The notes under the pieces: generated by a model | Told to the model about the DNA's origin: nothing | What the model saw: only the letters and a program-made list of their open reading frames with translations | Database searches by the model: none | Shown: positions 33,767-42,903 of the stretch, one piece after another | How positions within the stretch are numbered: the stretch's first letter is position 1 | How the letters are laid out: each line of letters begins with the position of its first letter | Position numbers and translations under genes: made by a program | Origin: Lysobacter ciconiae | GTDB taxonomy: Bacteria; Pseudomonadota; Gammaproteobacteria; Xanthomonadales; Xanthomonadaceae | Reading direction: 5' to 3' | Assembly (NCBI RefSeq): GCF_015209725.1 | Contig: NZ_CP063656.1 | Location: 1,471,001-1,535,000 of the forward strand | DNA: 64,000 nucleotides

Positions 33767-35458
33767 TCATCCAATGATCGAGGGCAGTTTGAGCTGGTTG
33801 TCACGGGCGCACGTCAGTGCCTCGTCGTAGCCGGCATCGGCATGGCGCATGACGCCGGTGGCGGGGTCGTTCCACAACACACGGGCCAACCGCTTGTCGG
33901 CCTCCTCGGTCCCGTCGCAGACGATCACCACACCGGAGTGCTGGGAAAAGCCCATGCCGACGCCGCCGCCGTGGTGCAGGCTCACCCATGTCGCGCCTCC
34001 CGAAACCGCCAGCATCGCGTTGAGCAGCGGCCAATCGGACACCGCGTCGGAGCCATCGCGCATCGCTTCGGTTTCCCGGTTTGGACTGGCCACCGAGCCG
34101 CAGTCCAGATGGTCCCGGCCGATCACTACGGGCGCTTTCAACTCCCCGGTGCGCACCATCTCGTTGAACGCCAGGGCGGCGAGGTGGCGCTGTCCCAGGC
34201 CGAGCCAGCAGATGCGTGCCGGCAGGCCCTGGAACGCGATGCGCTCGCGCGCCTGGTCGAGCCAGTGATGCAGGTGGGCATCGTCGGGGAACAACTCCTT
34301 GACCTTGGCATCCGTGCGATAGATGTCTTCGGGATCCCCCGACAACGCCACCCAGCGGAAGGGCCCTTTGCCTTGGCAAAACAGCGGCCGGATGCAGGCT
34401 GGGACGAAGCCGGGGAAGTCGAACGCGTCCGAGACGCCTTGTTCCAGAGCGACCTGGCGGATGTTGTTGCCGTAGTCGATCGTCGGCACGCCCATGCGGT
34501 GGAAATCGAGCATCGCGCGCACATGTTCGGCGCACGAAGCGGCGGCGGCCGATTGCAGCGCTTTGTGCGCGGAAGCATCAATGCGCGCGGCCTGCCACTG
34601 CGCCGTCGACCAGCCGGAGGGAAGGTATCCGTTGATCAGATCGTGCGCCGAGGTCTGATCCGTGACCGCCGCCGGTGTGGCTCGCCCTTGCCGGGCTAGT
34701 TCGACAAAACGGGGCAGCAACTCCGCCGCGTTGCCGAGCAGGCCCACCGACACCGGCGACGTGGCGTTTTCGACGATGTCCAGCGCCTCGTCGATGGAGT
34801 GGGCCTTTCGATCCAGGTAACGGGTGCGCAATCGAAAATCGATCCGCGACTCCTCGCACTCGATCACGATGCAGCTCGCGCCGGCTAGGCTCGCCGCCAG
34901 TGGTTGGGCACCGCCCATCCCCCCTAAGCCCGCGGTGAGGATCCACTTGCCCGACCAGTCCCCTTGGTAGTGCTGGCGGCCCAGTTCGACAAACGTCTCG
35001 TAGGTTCCCTGCACGATGCCCTGGGACCCGATGTAGATCCACGAGCCGGCCGTCATCTGGCCGTACATCATCAACCCCTTGCGATCGAGCTCGTTGAAGT
35101 GATCCCAGGTTGCCCAGTGCGGGACCAGGTTGGAGTTGGCAATCAGAACCCGTGGCGCGTCGGCATGGGTGCGGAATACGCCCACCGGTTTGCCCGACTG
35201 GATCAGCAGGGTCTCGTCGGCTTCCAGTGCCCGCAGGGAGGACAGGATGCGGTCGAAGCTGGGCCAGTCGCGTGCCGCCTTGCCGATGCCGCCGTAGACC
35301 ACCAACTCGTCCGGACGCTCGGCCACTTCAGGGTCGAGGTTGTTCTGCAGCATCCGGTAAGCCGCTTCCGTCAGCCATGATTTGCAGGACAGTGCGGTGC
35401 CCCGGGGGCTGCGCACGGTGCGCGGGCCCGGGAGGGCCGGGCTGAGGCCAGTATCCAT
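33767..35458 (-). CDS. hutU: Urocanate hydratase
   Basis: A 563-residue NAD+-dependent cytosolic enzyme that converts urocanate to imidazolone propionate. Family blocks are clear: RMLQNNLDPEVAERP, YGGIGKAARDW, YIGSQGIVQGTYET, LTAGLGGMGGAQPLAA (NAD-binding), CFCQGKG-type PLFCQGKGPFRW, LDCGSVASPNRETE and the C-terminal HHGGGVGMGFSQH. The ATG at 35458 follows TGATGGAG and lies 12 bases past the hutC stop. The imidazolonepropionase gene hutI is not in this window, so the pathway here lacks one step. Confidence 0.95.
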   Translation of the reverse strand: MDTGLSPALPGPRTVRSPRGTALSCKSWLTEAAYRMLQNNLDPEVAERPDELVVYGGIGKAARDWPSFDRILSSLRALEADETLLIQSGKPVGVFRTHADAPRVLIANSNLVPHWATWDHFNELDRKGLMMYGQMTAGSWIYIGSQGIVQGTYETFVELGRQHYQGDWSGKWILTAGLGGMGGAQPLAASLAGASCIVIECEESRIDFRLRTRYLDRKAHSIDEALDIVENATSPVSVGLLGNAAELLPRFVELARQGRATPAAVTDQTSAHDLINGYLPSGWSTAQWQAARIDASAHKALQSAAAASCAEHVRAMLDFHRMGVPTIDYGNNIRQVALEQGVSDAFDFPGFVPACIRPLFCQGKGPFRWVALSGDPEDIYRTDAKVKELFPDDAHLHHWLDQARERIAFQGLPARICWLGLGQRHLAALAFNEMVRTGELKAPVVIGRDHLDCGSVASPNRETEAMRDGSDAVSDWPLLNAMLAVSGGATWVSLHHGGGVGMGFSQHSGVVIVCDGTEEADKRLARVLWNDPATGVMRHADAGYDEALTCARDNQLKLPSIIG

Positions 35459-35469
35459 CGATAACTCCA

Positions 35470-36195
35470 TCACGAATGGGGCGTGTTGCCCACGTGGAAA
35501 GTGCCAACGAAGCGGTAGTTGGCAGCGGGATGTGCGAGACGTACGAAGCTGGCCACCCGGCCACGCGACCAGGTTCGCCGGCTCAAGGTGAGCAGCGGAT
35601 CGCCGGAAACGATCTGCAACAACTTGGCGGTGCCCTTGTTGGCCAGTTCGGCTTCGATGGTGTGTTCGGTCCGCTCAAGCGGTGCGGTGCGGGTCAGGTA
35701 CTCGTGCGGAGTCTCGAGTGTGAAATCGACCTCCAGATACTGCGGCGCACTGGCGGGATTGACGAAGCGGTCTTCGAGCTGGAGAGGCTTGCCATCGGCC
35801 AGATGAAGCAACCGCGAATGAAACAGCTCGCTGCCCGCCGGCAGGGAAAACTCCCGTGCCAAGGGCGCACGCGCCTCGATCGATTCGCGCACCAGAACGC
35901 TGACCACGTGGAGCTGCCCGCGTGCGCGGATCTCGTCGCGGATCGAGCGGACCTCGAACATCGGCGACTCGACTTTCGGCACGGCGACAAAGGTCCCCAC
36001 GCCCTGCACCCGGAGGACCACGTCGGAGTCGCTGAGTTCGCGGATCGCACGGTTCACGGTCATGCGTGAAACGCCGAACTGGAGCACCAGATCGTTCTCG
36101 CTTGGGATCCGACTGTGCGGCGGCCAGACGCCACTGGTGATCTGGCCGAGGATGTACTGCTTCAGCTTTGCGTATTCGGGCTGTGGCTTTTCCAT
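35470..36195 (-). CDS. hutC: Histidine-utilisation repressor, GntR/HutC family
   Basis: A 241-residue transcription factor. The N-terminal winged helix is typical of GntR proteins (GVWPPHSRIPSENDLVLQFG, SRMTVNRAIRELS, VQGVGTFV). The C-terminal UTRA domain binds the effector, urocanate in known HutC proteins. It is the first gene of the hut unit and probably controls its own promoter. Two inverted 9-base motifs (at 36211 and 36315) in the divergent promoter region are candidate operators. Confidence 0.92.
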   Translation of the reverse strand: MEKPQPEYAKLKQYILGQITSGVWPPHSRIPSENDLVLQFGVSRMTVNRAIRELSDSDVVLRVQGVGTFVAVPKVESPMFEVRSIRDEIRARGQLHVVSVLVRESIEARAPLAREFSLPAGSELFHSRLLHLADGKPLQLEDRFVNPASAPQYLEVDFTLETPHEYLTRTAPLERTEHTIEAELANKGTAKLLQIVSGDPLLTLSRRTWSRGRVASFVRLAHPAANYRFVGTFHVGNTPHS

Positions 36196-36208
36196 GAACT
36201 CAGCATGG

Positions 36209-36222
36209 CATGTCTATACATC
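36209..36222. promoter_or_regulatory. Candidate HutC operator 1
   Basis: A near-palindrome reading CATGTCTATACATC, 14 bases upstream of the hutC ATG. Its core TGTCTATAC occurs again in inverted form at 36315-36323. GntR/HutC repressors bind such dyads; binding here is inferred. Confidence 0.5.
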
Positions 36223-36281
36223 TTGTGGAAGACACGCCGAAGCCATTCGCAGGGGTCTGGAGATTCCATAGAGAAATCCAG

Positions 36282-36311
36282 TTGACACTCGATCTTTGGA
36301 CGTGGTACTTG
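36282..36311 (+). promoter_or_regulatory. Candidate promoter of the secreted protein-TonB receptor unit
   Basis: A perfect TTGACA (36282-36287) is followed 18 bases later by TACTTG with a TGG just before it, a sigma-70-like arrangement. The predicted transcript would begin within the second HutC-like motif (36314-36326). Confidence 0.45.
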
Positions 36312-36313
36312 GT

Positions 36314-36326
36314 GGTATAGACAACC
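36314..36326. promoter_or_regulatory. Candidate HutC operator 2
   Basis: GGTATAGACAACC contains the 9-base inverse of the motif in operator 1. It overlaps the likely transcription start of the plus-strand unit, a good position for repression. If HutC binds it, the TonB receptor unit is induced with histidine breakdown. Confidence 0.45.
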
Positions 36327-36345
36327 GAAGGATCGCCGTATTCCG

Positions 36346-36756
36346 ATGCGTCATCTCCCGCTACTGCTGCGTTGCCTGATCGTCCTGGCGTTCTGCCTCG
36401 ACGGCACCGCAATGGCGTGGCAAAAGAGCGCGATGGCGGCTGGCGCAGTTCATCACGGCCATGCCGCCACTGGCGGGCACGAAGCCGCAGGCCATGGACC
36501 GGATATGGATACGGTTGCGGTACTGGATCAGGATCACGCAGATACGACTGCGCCGGTCCCCACGGACGCCATGCACGAGGACTGCGACTGCAGTGAAACC
36601 GGGTGCGACTGCGCTTGCGGCTTCGGTACCTTTGCGCTGGCCAGAGGCATTCCGCATGTCGATACGCTCTGGATCGGCTTCGTGCCAGTCTCCGGTGACC
36701 TGACCGCCGCTCGCAAAGGCGTAGCGTCCTCACTCTTTCGACCTCCCATCGGTTGA
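36346..36756 (+). CDS. CopL-like secreted Cys/His-rich protein
   Basis: A 136-residue protein with a signal peptide (residues 4-24) and a strong ligand region: VHHGHAATGGHEAAGHG, MHEDCDCSETGCDCACG. It ends SSLFRPPIG, closely like the C-terminus of CopL at 30783. No enzyme motif is seen. It heads the plus-strand unit of TonB-dependent receptor, PepSY protein and reductase. A periplasmic metal-binding or sensing role is inferred. Confidence 0.7.
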   Translation: MRHLPLLLRCLIVLAFCLDGTAMAWQKSAMAAGAVHHGHAATGGHEAAGHGPDMDTVAVLDQDHADTTAPVPTDAMHEDCDCSETGCDCACGFGTFALARGIPHVDTLWIGFVPVSGDLTAARKGVASSLFRPPIG

Positions 36757-36865
36757 CCTTGTCCGGCTGCCCATGTGGCGGCCTCCTTCGCTGCGGGTTC
36801 CGGTTGTCAAAGCCGCCCCGGATCGTGCCGACAAGTTCAGAAAATCACTGTTTGGGGAGTTCATC

Positions 36866-39583
36866 ATGTTCTGTAAGCGCAACCATCTCGCGCTGGCGAT
36901 CGGCGCGTTGCTGTCCGCCGGCATCATTGCCAACGCATCCGCCCAGTCCGCGGACGAAAGCACGCCGTCAAAAGCGACCACGCTGGATGCGGTGACGGTT
37001 ACCGGCAGCCACATCAAGCGTGCGGCGATCTCGGGCGTTGGCCCGGTAACCGTCATCGATGCCGAAACCATTGAGCGCTCGGGTGCCATTTCCGTCGAAA
37101 CCCTGTTGCAGCGGTTGCCTGCATCGGCGGGGTTTGCAGGCAGCCAGACCAACGCGTACTGGGCGGGCAACGGCTACGGGACGACGCAGGTCAACCTGCG
37201 CGGGCTGGGCATCAACCGCACGCTGGTTCTGTTGAATGGTCGCCGGATCGTGAATGGTGGTACCGGAGCCAACAGCTCGGTGGACCTCAACATCATTCCG
37301 GTGGCGCTGATCGAGCGTATCGAAGTACTGAAAGACGGTGCGTCCGCCATTTACGGTGCTGACGCCGTCGCCGGCGTGGTGAATATCATCACCAAGCAGA
37401 ACTTCGAAGGGGTCGAGGCATCCATCCGCTATGGCCAGACGTTCCAGCAGGACGGCGAAGAAGGTGCCGTGGATGTGGCGTGGGGTGTGAACTCGGATCG
37501 AGGCTCGTTGATGGCCGCCATCAACTACTCCGAAAGTGGCACGGTCAACATGGCGGATCGGGCTGCCTGCGGCTTGGGCGAAGTCGACGGGAAACTCGAA
37601 TGCGTGGGAAGTTCCAGCACCATCGGTGGTCGTGCGCTGTTGCCCGATGGCACGCGCATCAACTTTAACCAGGACCCCAACGGGGACGGTGACTTCTACG
37701 AGGCCTATTCGCCGGAGAAGCACAACCAGAATGCATATCCGGCGCTCAATGCCGTCAACCCGATCAAGCGATTGAGCTTCAGCGCATTCGGCGACTACGC
37801 ACTTACGGACAATGTCCGGGGCTTCGCCGAGCTGATGTACACCAACCGCCAGTCGGATCAGTTGGCGACGCCTGGCACGCTCGGGATCTATCGCGCAATC
37901 GATATCGCCGCAGATCATCCAACCAACCCCACCGGACAGGACATCGTGTTGCAGCGGCGCAGCCTGAAAGAAGGCGGCAACCGCGAGTTCTATCAGGACG
38001 TGAACACGTTTCGCACGGTACTCGGGGTGGAGGGTGGCATCGGGACCTACTGGGACTGGTCGATGGCGATCAATTGGGGCCGCAACACGGGCGACGACGG
38101 TTCCACCAAAGTCGCCAACCTGGATCGCTTCGACGACACCATGGACACGTCCTTGTGCAGCAATGCACCGGGTGCAGCCGTCCCGTGCGGTGATTACCTA
38201 GGATACGGCGATGTCTCCCAAGAGGTGCTCGATTACATTCTGTACACCTCGCGCGACGTAGGTGGAAACGAGCAGAAGAGCTTCACCGCGAACGTGAGTG
38301 GTCAGCTGTTCGAGCTGCCTGCCGGTTGGGTGGGCATGGCGACTGGTGTGGAAGTCCGCCGTGAAAGCGGGTGGCGCAACCCGGATCCGCTGACCGTGCT
38401 TGGCATGGCCAACACCAACCGGCAGGATCCCATTGCTGGCGAATACACCGCGAAAGAGGCATTCGTGGAGATCGCGATCCCGCTCCTCCGCGACAAGTTC
38501 CTGGCGCAGTCTGTGACGTTGAACACGGCGTTTCGCTACTCCGATTACGACATCTTCGGGGCAGACACCAACTACAAGGTCGGTCTGGACTGGGAGCTCG
38601 TGCCATCGCTGAAAATGCGCGCGAACTATTCAACGGCGTTCCGTATCCCCAATGTGCCGGAGCTGTTTGGCGGCGTTTCGGAAGGGGGCCTGACTACCAC
38701 CGATCCCTGCAGCGGTTGGGCTAACCTGCCTTCCTCCTCGGTGGTCTATCAAAATTGCCAGGCATCGGGCGTGCCAGTGGGCTTTACGCAGTTGGGCAAG
38801 GCGATCCAGACCACGGTTGGCGGCAATCCCAATCTGGAACCGGAGGATGCGGAAACGCTGACGGTTGGTGCGGTCTGGATGCCCACATTCGTGGACGACC
38901 TCACTCTTACGCTGGACTATTTCAACATCAAGATTGACAACGCGATTCAGGGAATTCCCGGGTCCACCAAATTGGCAGTTTGTTACAACACACCCGGGCT
39001 GGCCCATCAGTTTTGCAGCGCGTCCAACTTCACCCGCAATTCGCTCACCGGCGAGATCGATTACCTGTCTGCCCAGCCCGTGAATGCGGCCAGTGAGCGC
39101 GTGTCAGGCATCGATATCGGCGCCCTGTACCAATTCGACTTGGCTGGGATGAGGGCGAGCCTCAGCATCGATACGTCATACCTGAAAAACTACGATGTCC
39201 GTCCGTTCCCGTCCGCAGAAGAGATCCAGTACGCCGGCAAGATTACCGGGGGCAGCGGTAGCTATACCCAGTGGCGCTCGTTCGGATCGTTGACTCTGGA
39301 GCAGGGGCCGTGGTCGGGTTCCTACAGCATCCAGTACATCGGTTCGGCGGACGACATCAACGCGTCGAGGGGCGACATCGGAGACCACGTGTCGAGCTTG
39401 AGCTACCACAACGCCCAGGCAAAGTACTCGTTCAACAAGTCCGCCGACATCGTTTTTGGTATCGACAATCTCTGGGACAAGAAGGCTCCATTCATCCAGA
39501 GCTACACCGATGCGAACACCGACACGATGACCTACGACCTGCTCGGTCGTCGCTGGAACGCGAAGCTCACCTACCGCTGGTGA
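36866..39583 (+). CDS. TonB-dependent outer-membrane receptor
   Basis: A 905-residue receptor with a signal peptide (residues 8-27), a TonB-box-like stretch (TLDAVTVTGSHIKR), a plug domain (residues about 45-160: TVIDAETIERSGAISVETLL, LRGLGINRTLVLLNGRRI, IEVLKDGASAIYGADAVAG) and a long barrel ending RWNAKLTYRW with a terminal aromatic. The IYGADAVAGVVNI style is that of the large xanthomonad receptor family (CirA/Oar-like), whose substrates vary. The ATG at 36866 follows GGGGAGTTCATC. Two inner-membrane PepSY proteins follow, pointing to import and reduction of a metal complex. Confidence 0.92.
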   Translation: MFCKRNHLALAIGALLSAGIIANASAQSADESTPSKATTLDAVTVTGSHIKRAAISGVGPVTVIDAETIERSGAISVETLLQRLPASAGFAGSQTNAYWAGNGYGTTQVNLRGLGINRTLVLLNGRRIVNGGTGANSSVDLNIIPVALIERIEVLKDGASAIYGADAVAGVVNIITKQNFEGVEASIRYGQTFQQDGEEGAVDVAWGVNSDRGSLMAAINYSESGTVNMADRAACGLGEVDGKLECVGSSSTIGGRALLPDGTRINFNQDPNGDGDFYEAYSPEKHNQNAYPALNAVNPIKRLSFSAFGDYALTDNVRGFAELMYTNRQSDQLATPGTLGIYRAIDIAADHPTNPTGQDIVLQRRSLKEGGNREFYQDVNTFRTVLGVEGGIGTYWDWSMAINWGRNTGDDGSTKVANLDRFDDTMDTSLCSNAPGAAVPCGDYLGYGDVSQEVLDYILYTSRDVGGNEQKSFTANVSGQLFELPAGWVGMATGVEVRRESGWRNPDPLTVLGMANTNRQDPIAGEYTAKEAFVEIAIPLLRDKFLAQSVTLNTAFRYSDYDIFGADTNYKVGLDWELVPSLKMRANYSTAFRIPNVPELFGGVSEGGLTTTDPCSGWANLPSSSVVYQNCQASGVPVGFTQLGKAIQTTVGGNPNLEPEDAETLTVGAVWMPTFVDDLTLTLDYFNIKIDNAIQGIPGSTKLAVCYNTPGLAHQFCSASNFTRNSLTGEIDYLSAQPVNAASERVSGIDIGALYQFDLAGMRASLSIDTSYLKNYDVRPFPSAEEIQYAGKITGGSGSYTQWRSFGSLTLEQGPWSGSYSIQYIGSADDINASRGDIGDHVSSLSYHNAQAKYSFNKSADIVFGIDNLWDKKAPFIQSYTDANTDTMTYDLLGRRWNAKLTYRW

Positions 39584-39593
39584 CCGGCTCAAC

Positions 39594-39619
39594 CCTCTCC
39601 GGCGACCAAGCCGGAGGGG
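39594..39619 (+). terminator. Hairpin after the TonB receptor gene
   Basis: CCCTCTCCGGC and GCCGGAGGGG pair over about 10 bases (one GU) with a 6-base loop, 11 bases after the receptor stop. No T-run follows, so it may only reduce read-through into the PepSY genes or protect the receptor mRNA end. Confidence 0.45.
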
Positions 39620-39658
39620 TGACGTTCCCTTCTTCGCGGCATCCGTCAGGAATCAACT

Positions 39659-40351
39659 ATGAAACCCGCATTCTGGGCCCGTCGGGCTCACAAGTGGATC
39701 GCCTTGGTCATCGGCGTGCAGGCGCTGCTGTGGTCAATAGGCGGGCTGTACATGACCGCCATGTCGATCGACTTCATCCATGGCGACCACCTCAATCACG
39801 TAGCGGCGGAGCCGCTCCCGAAACAGGGCGACCTGGTCGATCCTGCCGTCATCGCTGCAAGGTATCCGGCAATGAACGGCTTCCGCCTCAAGCGGCTGCT
39901 GGGTGAGCCGATCTATGAAGTCCACCATGCCGGTGGCGTGGACCTGGTTGATGCGGTCACTGGCCGGTTGAGCGGGCCGATCGACGAGGAAAAGGCGCGG
40001 CAACTGGCGTTGTCGGCCTATCAGGGCGATGCGCCGCTGGAATCGTTGCAGTTGCTCGACAAGGCACCACAGGAGGTGGGCACCCGACCGGTGCCGATGT
40101 GGCAGGCGCGATTCGGCGACAGCGGCAATACCGCTCTGTACTTCTCGCCACAAACGGGAAACCTGCTGGCCACCCGGCACACGTATTGGCGGGTGTTCGA
40201 CTTCCTCTGGATGCTCCACATCATGGATTATGAGCAGCGCTCGGACGTCAACAACACGTTGTTGCGCGTTGCCGCCTCCGTGGCCCTTCTGTTCATGCTC
40301 AGCGGGGTGTGGTTGCTGTTCTACAGCTTTCGCAGGAGGTCGGCGGCATGA
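39659..40351 (+). CDS. PepSY-domain inner-membrane protein
   Basis: A 230-residue protein with an N-terminal helix (HKWIALVIGVQALLWSIGGL), a periplasmic PepSY-type domain and a C-terminal helix (VAASVALLFMLSGVWLLFYS). WMLHIMDYEQRSDVNN before the last helix carries a conserved His seen in PiuB/FoxB-like PepSY proteins, which act as ferric-siderophore reductases. It ends with an ATGA overlap with the reductase gene, so the two products are translationally coupled and probably form one complex. Confidence 0.82.
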   Translation: MKPAFWARRAHKWIALVIGVQALLWSIGGLYMTAMSIDFIHGDHLNHVAAEPLPKQGDLVDPAVIAARYPAMNGFRLKRLLGEPIYEVHHAGGVDLVDAVTGRLSGPIDEEKARQLALSAYQGDAPLESLQLLDKAPQEVGTRPVPMWQARFGDSGNTALYFSPQTGNLLATRHTYWRVFDFLWMLHIMDYEQRSDVNNTLLRVAASVALLFMLSGVWLLFYSFRRRSAA

Positions 40352-42180
40352 CTCCCTGGATTCAGAAACTGCATAAATGGGTCGGCCTGATCATCGGCCT
40401 GCAATTCGTGATCTGGGCGGCAAGCGGACTGGTTATGAGTCTGCTGGATACCGCGACCGTGAACAATCAGCACCACCTCGCGCCTGCAGCTCAGGCCCTG
40501 CCGTGGCCGGAAGCGGAGATCTCCCCGGCAGTCATCGTTGCCAGGGAGAGTCGTCCCGTCCAGATGGTCGAGACCCACTGGCTGGCCGCGGAGCCGGTCT
40601 ATCGCCTGAGCGATGGTGTGAGTAGCTGGCTTGCGGATATCCGGGATGGAAGCTCGGTGCCTGTGACGGCGGCGGATGTCGCCGCCATTGCGGCGCGGGA
40701 TTACGTGGGTGATGGACGCCCCGCGTCGCCGGAACTCATGCAGGAGAACACATGGGAGGTGCGTGGCCACACCGGGCCCATATGGCGCGTTGCGTTCTCC
40801 GATGACGATGCGACCACGTTGTATGTGTCAGGGCAGGACGGAACCATTCTGGAGCGTCGCAACGATACGTGGCGACTGTTTGATTTCGTCATGATGCTGC
40901 ACTTCATGGATTACACCAGACAGCAGGATTTCAACAACCCGCTGATCGTGATGGCCGGTGCGGGCGGGTTGTGGCTCGCGTTGTCGGGCATCTGGTTGTT
41001 CTTCGCCAGCTTCCGCCTTGGCGAGTTCATTCCGGCCCGCTGGCGGCCACGTCGCGAGTTGACGGTGTACGGCGCCGACGGGGGCAAGTTGCGCTCGGTG
41101 GAGTCCCACTCCGGTGACACGGTGTACCTCGCGCTGGGACGCAACGGACTGCAGTTGCCGTCCAACTGCGGGGGAGGCCAGAGTTGCGGATTGTGCGTGG
41201 TGCGCGTGCGCGGTCATGCGCCGCCGCCAAGCAGCGCCGATCGGATGCATATTGACGCGACCCGGCTCAGGTCGGGCTATCGATTGGCCTGCAACCTGCC
41301 GGTGACATCGGACGGCCAGATCGAGGTGGCCGGAGGTGCCGCGTTGTGGACGGAACGTGTCGCGACGGTGGTCAGCGCCACGGCGGTGACGCCGTTCCTG
41401 CGCGAGTTTGTGCTTGCGCCGGAGGTGCCGCTGGGGCCGGAGTTCCAGCCTGGCGCATATCTGCAGGTCCATGTTCCCGGTTACCGCCTGCAACGGAACG
41501 ACCTGGATCACCCGGAGCTCCACCGGCAAGACTGGTCCAGTCTGAGTCTGCCCGAAAATCTGGTCTGCAAGGAGCCGGTTCGCCGTTCCTATTCGCTGTC
41601 TCTTCCGGTGGAAAAGGCGGGCGGGAATGTGACCCTGCTCGCCCGATTCAGTCCCGGACGGCAGGGCAAGAAGCAACAGCCTGCCGGCAAGGGGTCGACC
41701 TATCTCTATTCATTGAAGCCGGGCGATCGTGTCTGCTTCAGCGGTCCATTCGGTGACTTTGCGATAAAGCCCGGAGCGAAGGAAAAGGTGTTCATTGGCG
41801 GCGGCGCCGGTATGGCGCCCCTGCGGGCGATGGTGCATTCGCTTCTTGAATCCGGCGCGGAGGAACGCATCCACTTCTGGTACGGCGCTCGCAACATGCG
41901 GGAGGCTCCGTATGTCGAGGAGATGGAAGCGCTGGCCAGGAAGCATGCGAACTTCACATGGCACCTGGTGCTGTCCGAAGCCGCAGAGCATGGCGCGGGT
42001 TTGATCAGGGGGTTGGTGCACGAAGCCACCGATGAAGGGCTGTTGCAGAATCATCCCGATCTGAAGTCCTGCGAGTTCTACCTTTGCGGCCCCCCGGCGA
42101 TGCTTGCCGCCACCCGTAGTCTGCTGGCTCGTCTCGGTATCGCCGAAGAACAGGTTGCCTACGATGATTTCAAGATCTAG
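40348..42180 (+). CDS. PepSY-ferredoxin-FAD/NAD reductase fusion (NqrF-like)
   Basis: A 610-residue fusion. Residues 1-230 repeat the PepSY layout of the upstream protein (HKWVGLIIGLQFVIWAASGL; MMLHFMDYTRQQDFNN; helix; LFFASF). Next comes a 2Fe-2S ferredoxin domain with LPSNCGGGQSCGLCVVRV and a fourth Cys in LACNLPVTS. The C-terminal half is a ferredoxin-NADP reductase-type module: FAD-binding RRSYSLSLP, then GGGAGMAPLRAMV, WYGARNMRE and FYLCGPPAML for NAD(P)H. The last two domains match NqrF of Na+-translocating NADH:quinone reductase. It should pass electrons from cytosolic NADH to the membrane PepSY pair, most likely to reduce a metal complex imported by the receptor. Confidence 0.87.
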   Translation: MTPWIQKLHKWVGLIIGLQFVIWAASGLVMSLLDTATVNNQHHLAPAAQALPWPEAEISPAVIVARESRPVQMVETHWLAAEPVYRLSDGVSSWLADIRDGSSVPVTAADVAAIAARDYVGDGRPASPELMQENTWEVRGHTGPIWRVAFSDDDATTLYVSGQDGTILERRNDTWRLFDFVMMLHFMDYTRQQDFNNPLIVMAGAGGLWLALSGIWLFFASFRLGEFIPARWRPRRELTVYGADGGKLRSVESHSGDTVYLALGRNGLQLPSNCGGGQSCGLCVVRVRGHAPPPSSADRMHIDATRLRSGYRLACNLPVTSDGQIEVAGGAALWTERVATVVSATAVTPFLREFVLAPEVPLGPEFQPGAYLQVHVPGYRLQRNDLDHPELHRQDWSSLSLPENLVCKEPVRRSYSLSLPVEKAGGNVTLLARFSPGRQGKKQQPAGKGSTYLYSLKPGDRVCFSGPFGDFAIKPGAKEKVFIGGGAGMAPLRAMVHSLLESGAEERIHFWYGARNMREAPYVEEMEALARKHANFTWHLVLSEAAEHGAGLIRGLVHEATDEGLLQNHPDLKSCEFYLCGPPAMLAATRSLLARLGIAEEQVAYDDFKI

Positions 42181-42425
42181 CGGGCGGGGGAGTTCTCACG
42201 TGTGGCCGTTGTGTCGGTGACTCCCTTTTGGGCAGTGCCGATGCAATCGGCGAACCGAGTCAACAGTGGGGTCGTATGCCGTCATGGGCGCGACCCCGCT
42301 TCGAGTGGTTGGTCATCGCCCGCTTCAGCTCCCACCCGGTCACCGGCAACGCCGCCAATGACCCGGGTACGCTGCCGGCATTCGCGGCAGTGGCTGCGGC
42401 CAGCTTCACTCGGGCGAGGCGGTAA

Positions 42426-42818
42426 TTGTTCCACCAAGCGGCTGAAGCGCTTCGGGGCAGAGACGATGGGCTAGTGGTGTTCACCGGAGGCATGCCGTCG
42501 CCGGCATGGGTGGCAGGATTCCGTGCACTAACCTGTGAACTGCCGCGGAGCATGGTGTTTCATCACTGGGGTGACATCGATGTCGGTGGGTTCCGGATTG
42601 CGGCACGGCTGCAGGAGATCGCGATGCCGGCAAGCGTGTCGCTTCAGCCCTGGCTGATGGATATCACGCTGGATGGTCGGGGGAACGAAGTGAAGGATTC
42701 GACGCGGGATGCCATGAGGGCTGCAGCAATCAGGGCAGGCTGGTCAACCTTCGATCGACTGCCCGCACTGACTCTTGAACAAGAACGTGTGGGTGTGATC
42801 TTGCCCAGCCTGATTTAG
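42426..42818 (+). pseudogene. JetD-like (Wadjet) C-terminal fragment, DUF2220
   Basis: About 130 residues resemble the C-terminal TOPRIM-like part of JetD, the nuclease subunit of the Wadjet anti-plasmid system: VVFTGGMPSPAWVAGFRAL and FHHWGDIDVGGFRIAARLQ, where the D-x-D is the metal-binding pair. The frame opens only after a TAA at 42423 and has no proper start; the first two thirds of JetD and all of JetA, JetB and JetC are absent. The 245 bases before it contain no recognisable JetD sequence. It is a remnant of a former defence locus. Confidence 0.72.
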
Positions 42819-42903
42819 CTGATCCCAACGGCACTATCCCAAGTACCAGCCTTTGACTGGACTCTCTTTCCTATACAGGCAAGGGGCCACCAGTATGAGA
42901 GTT

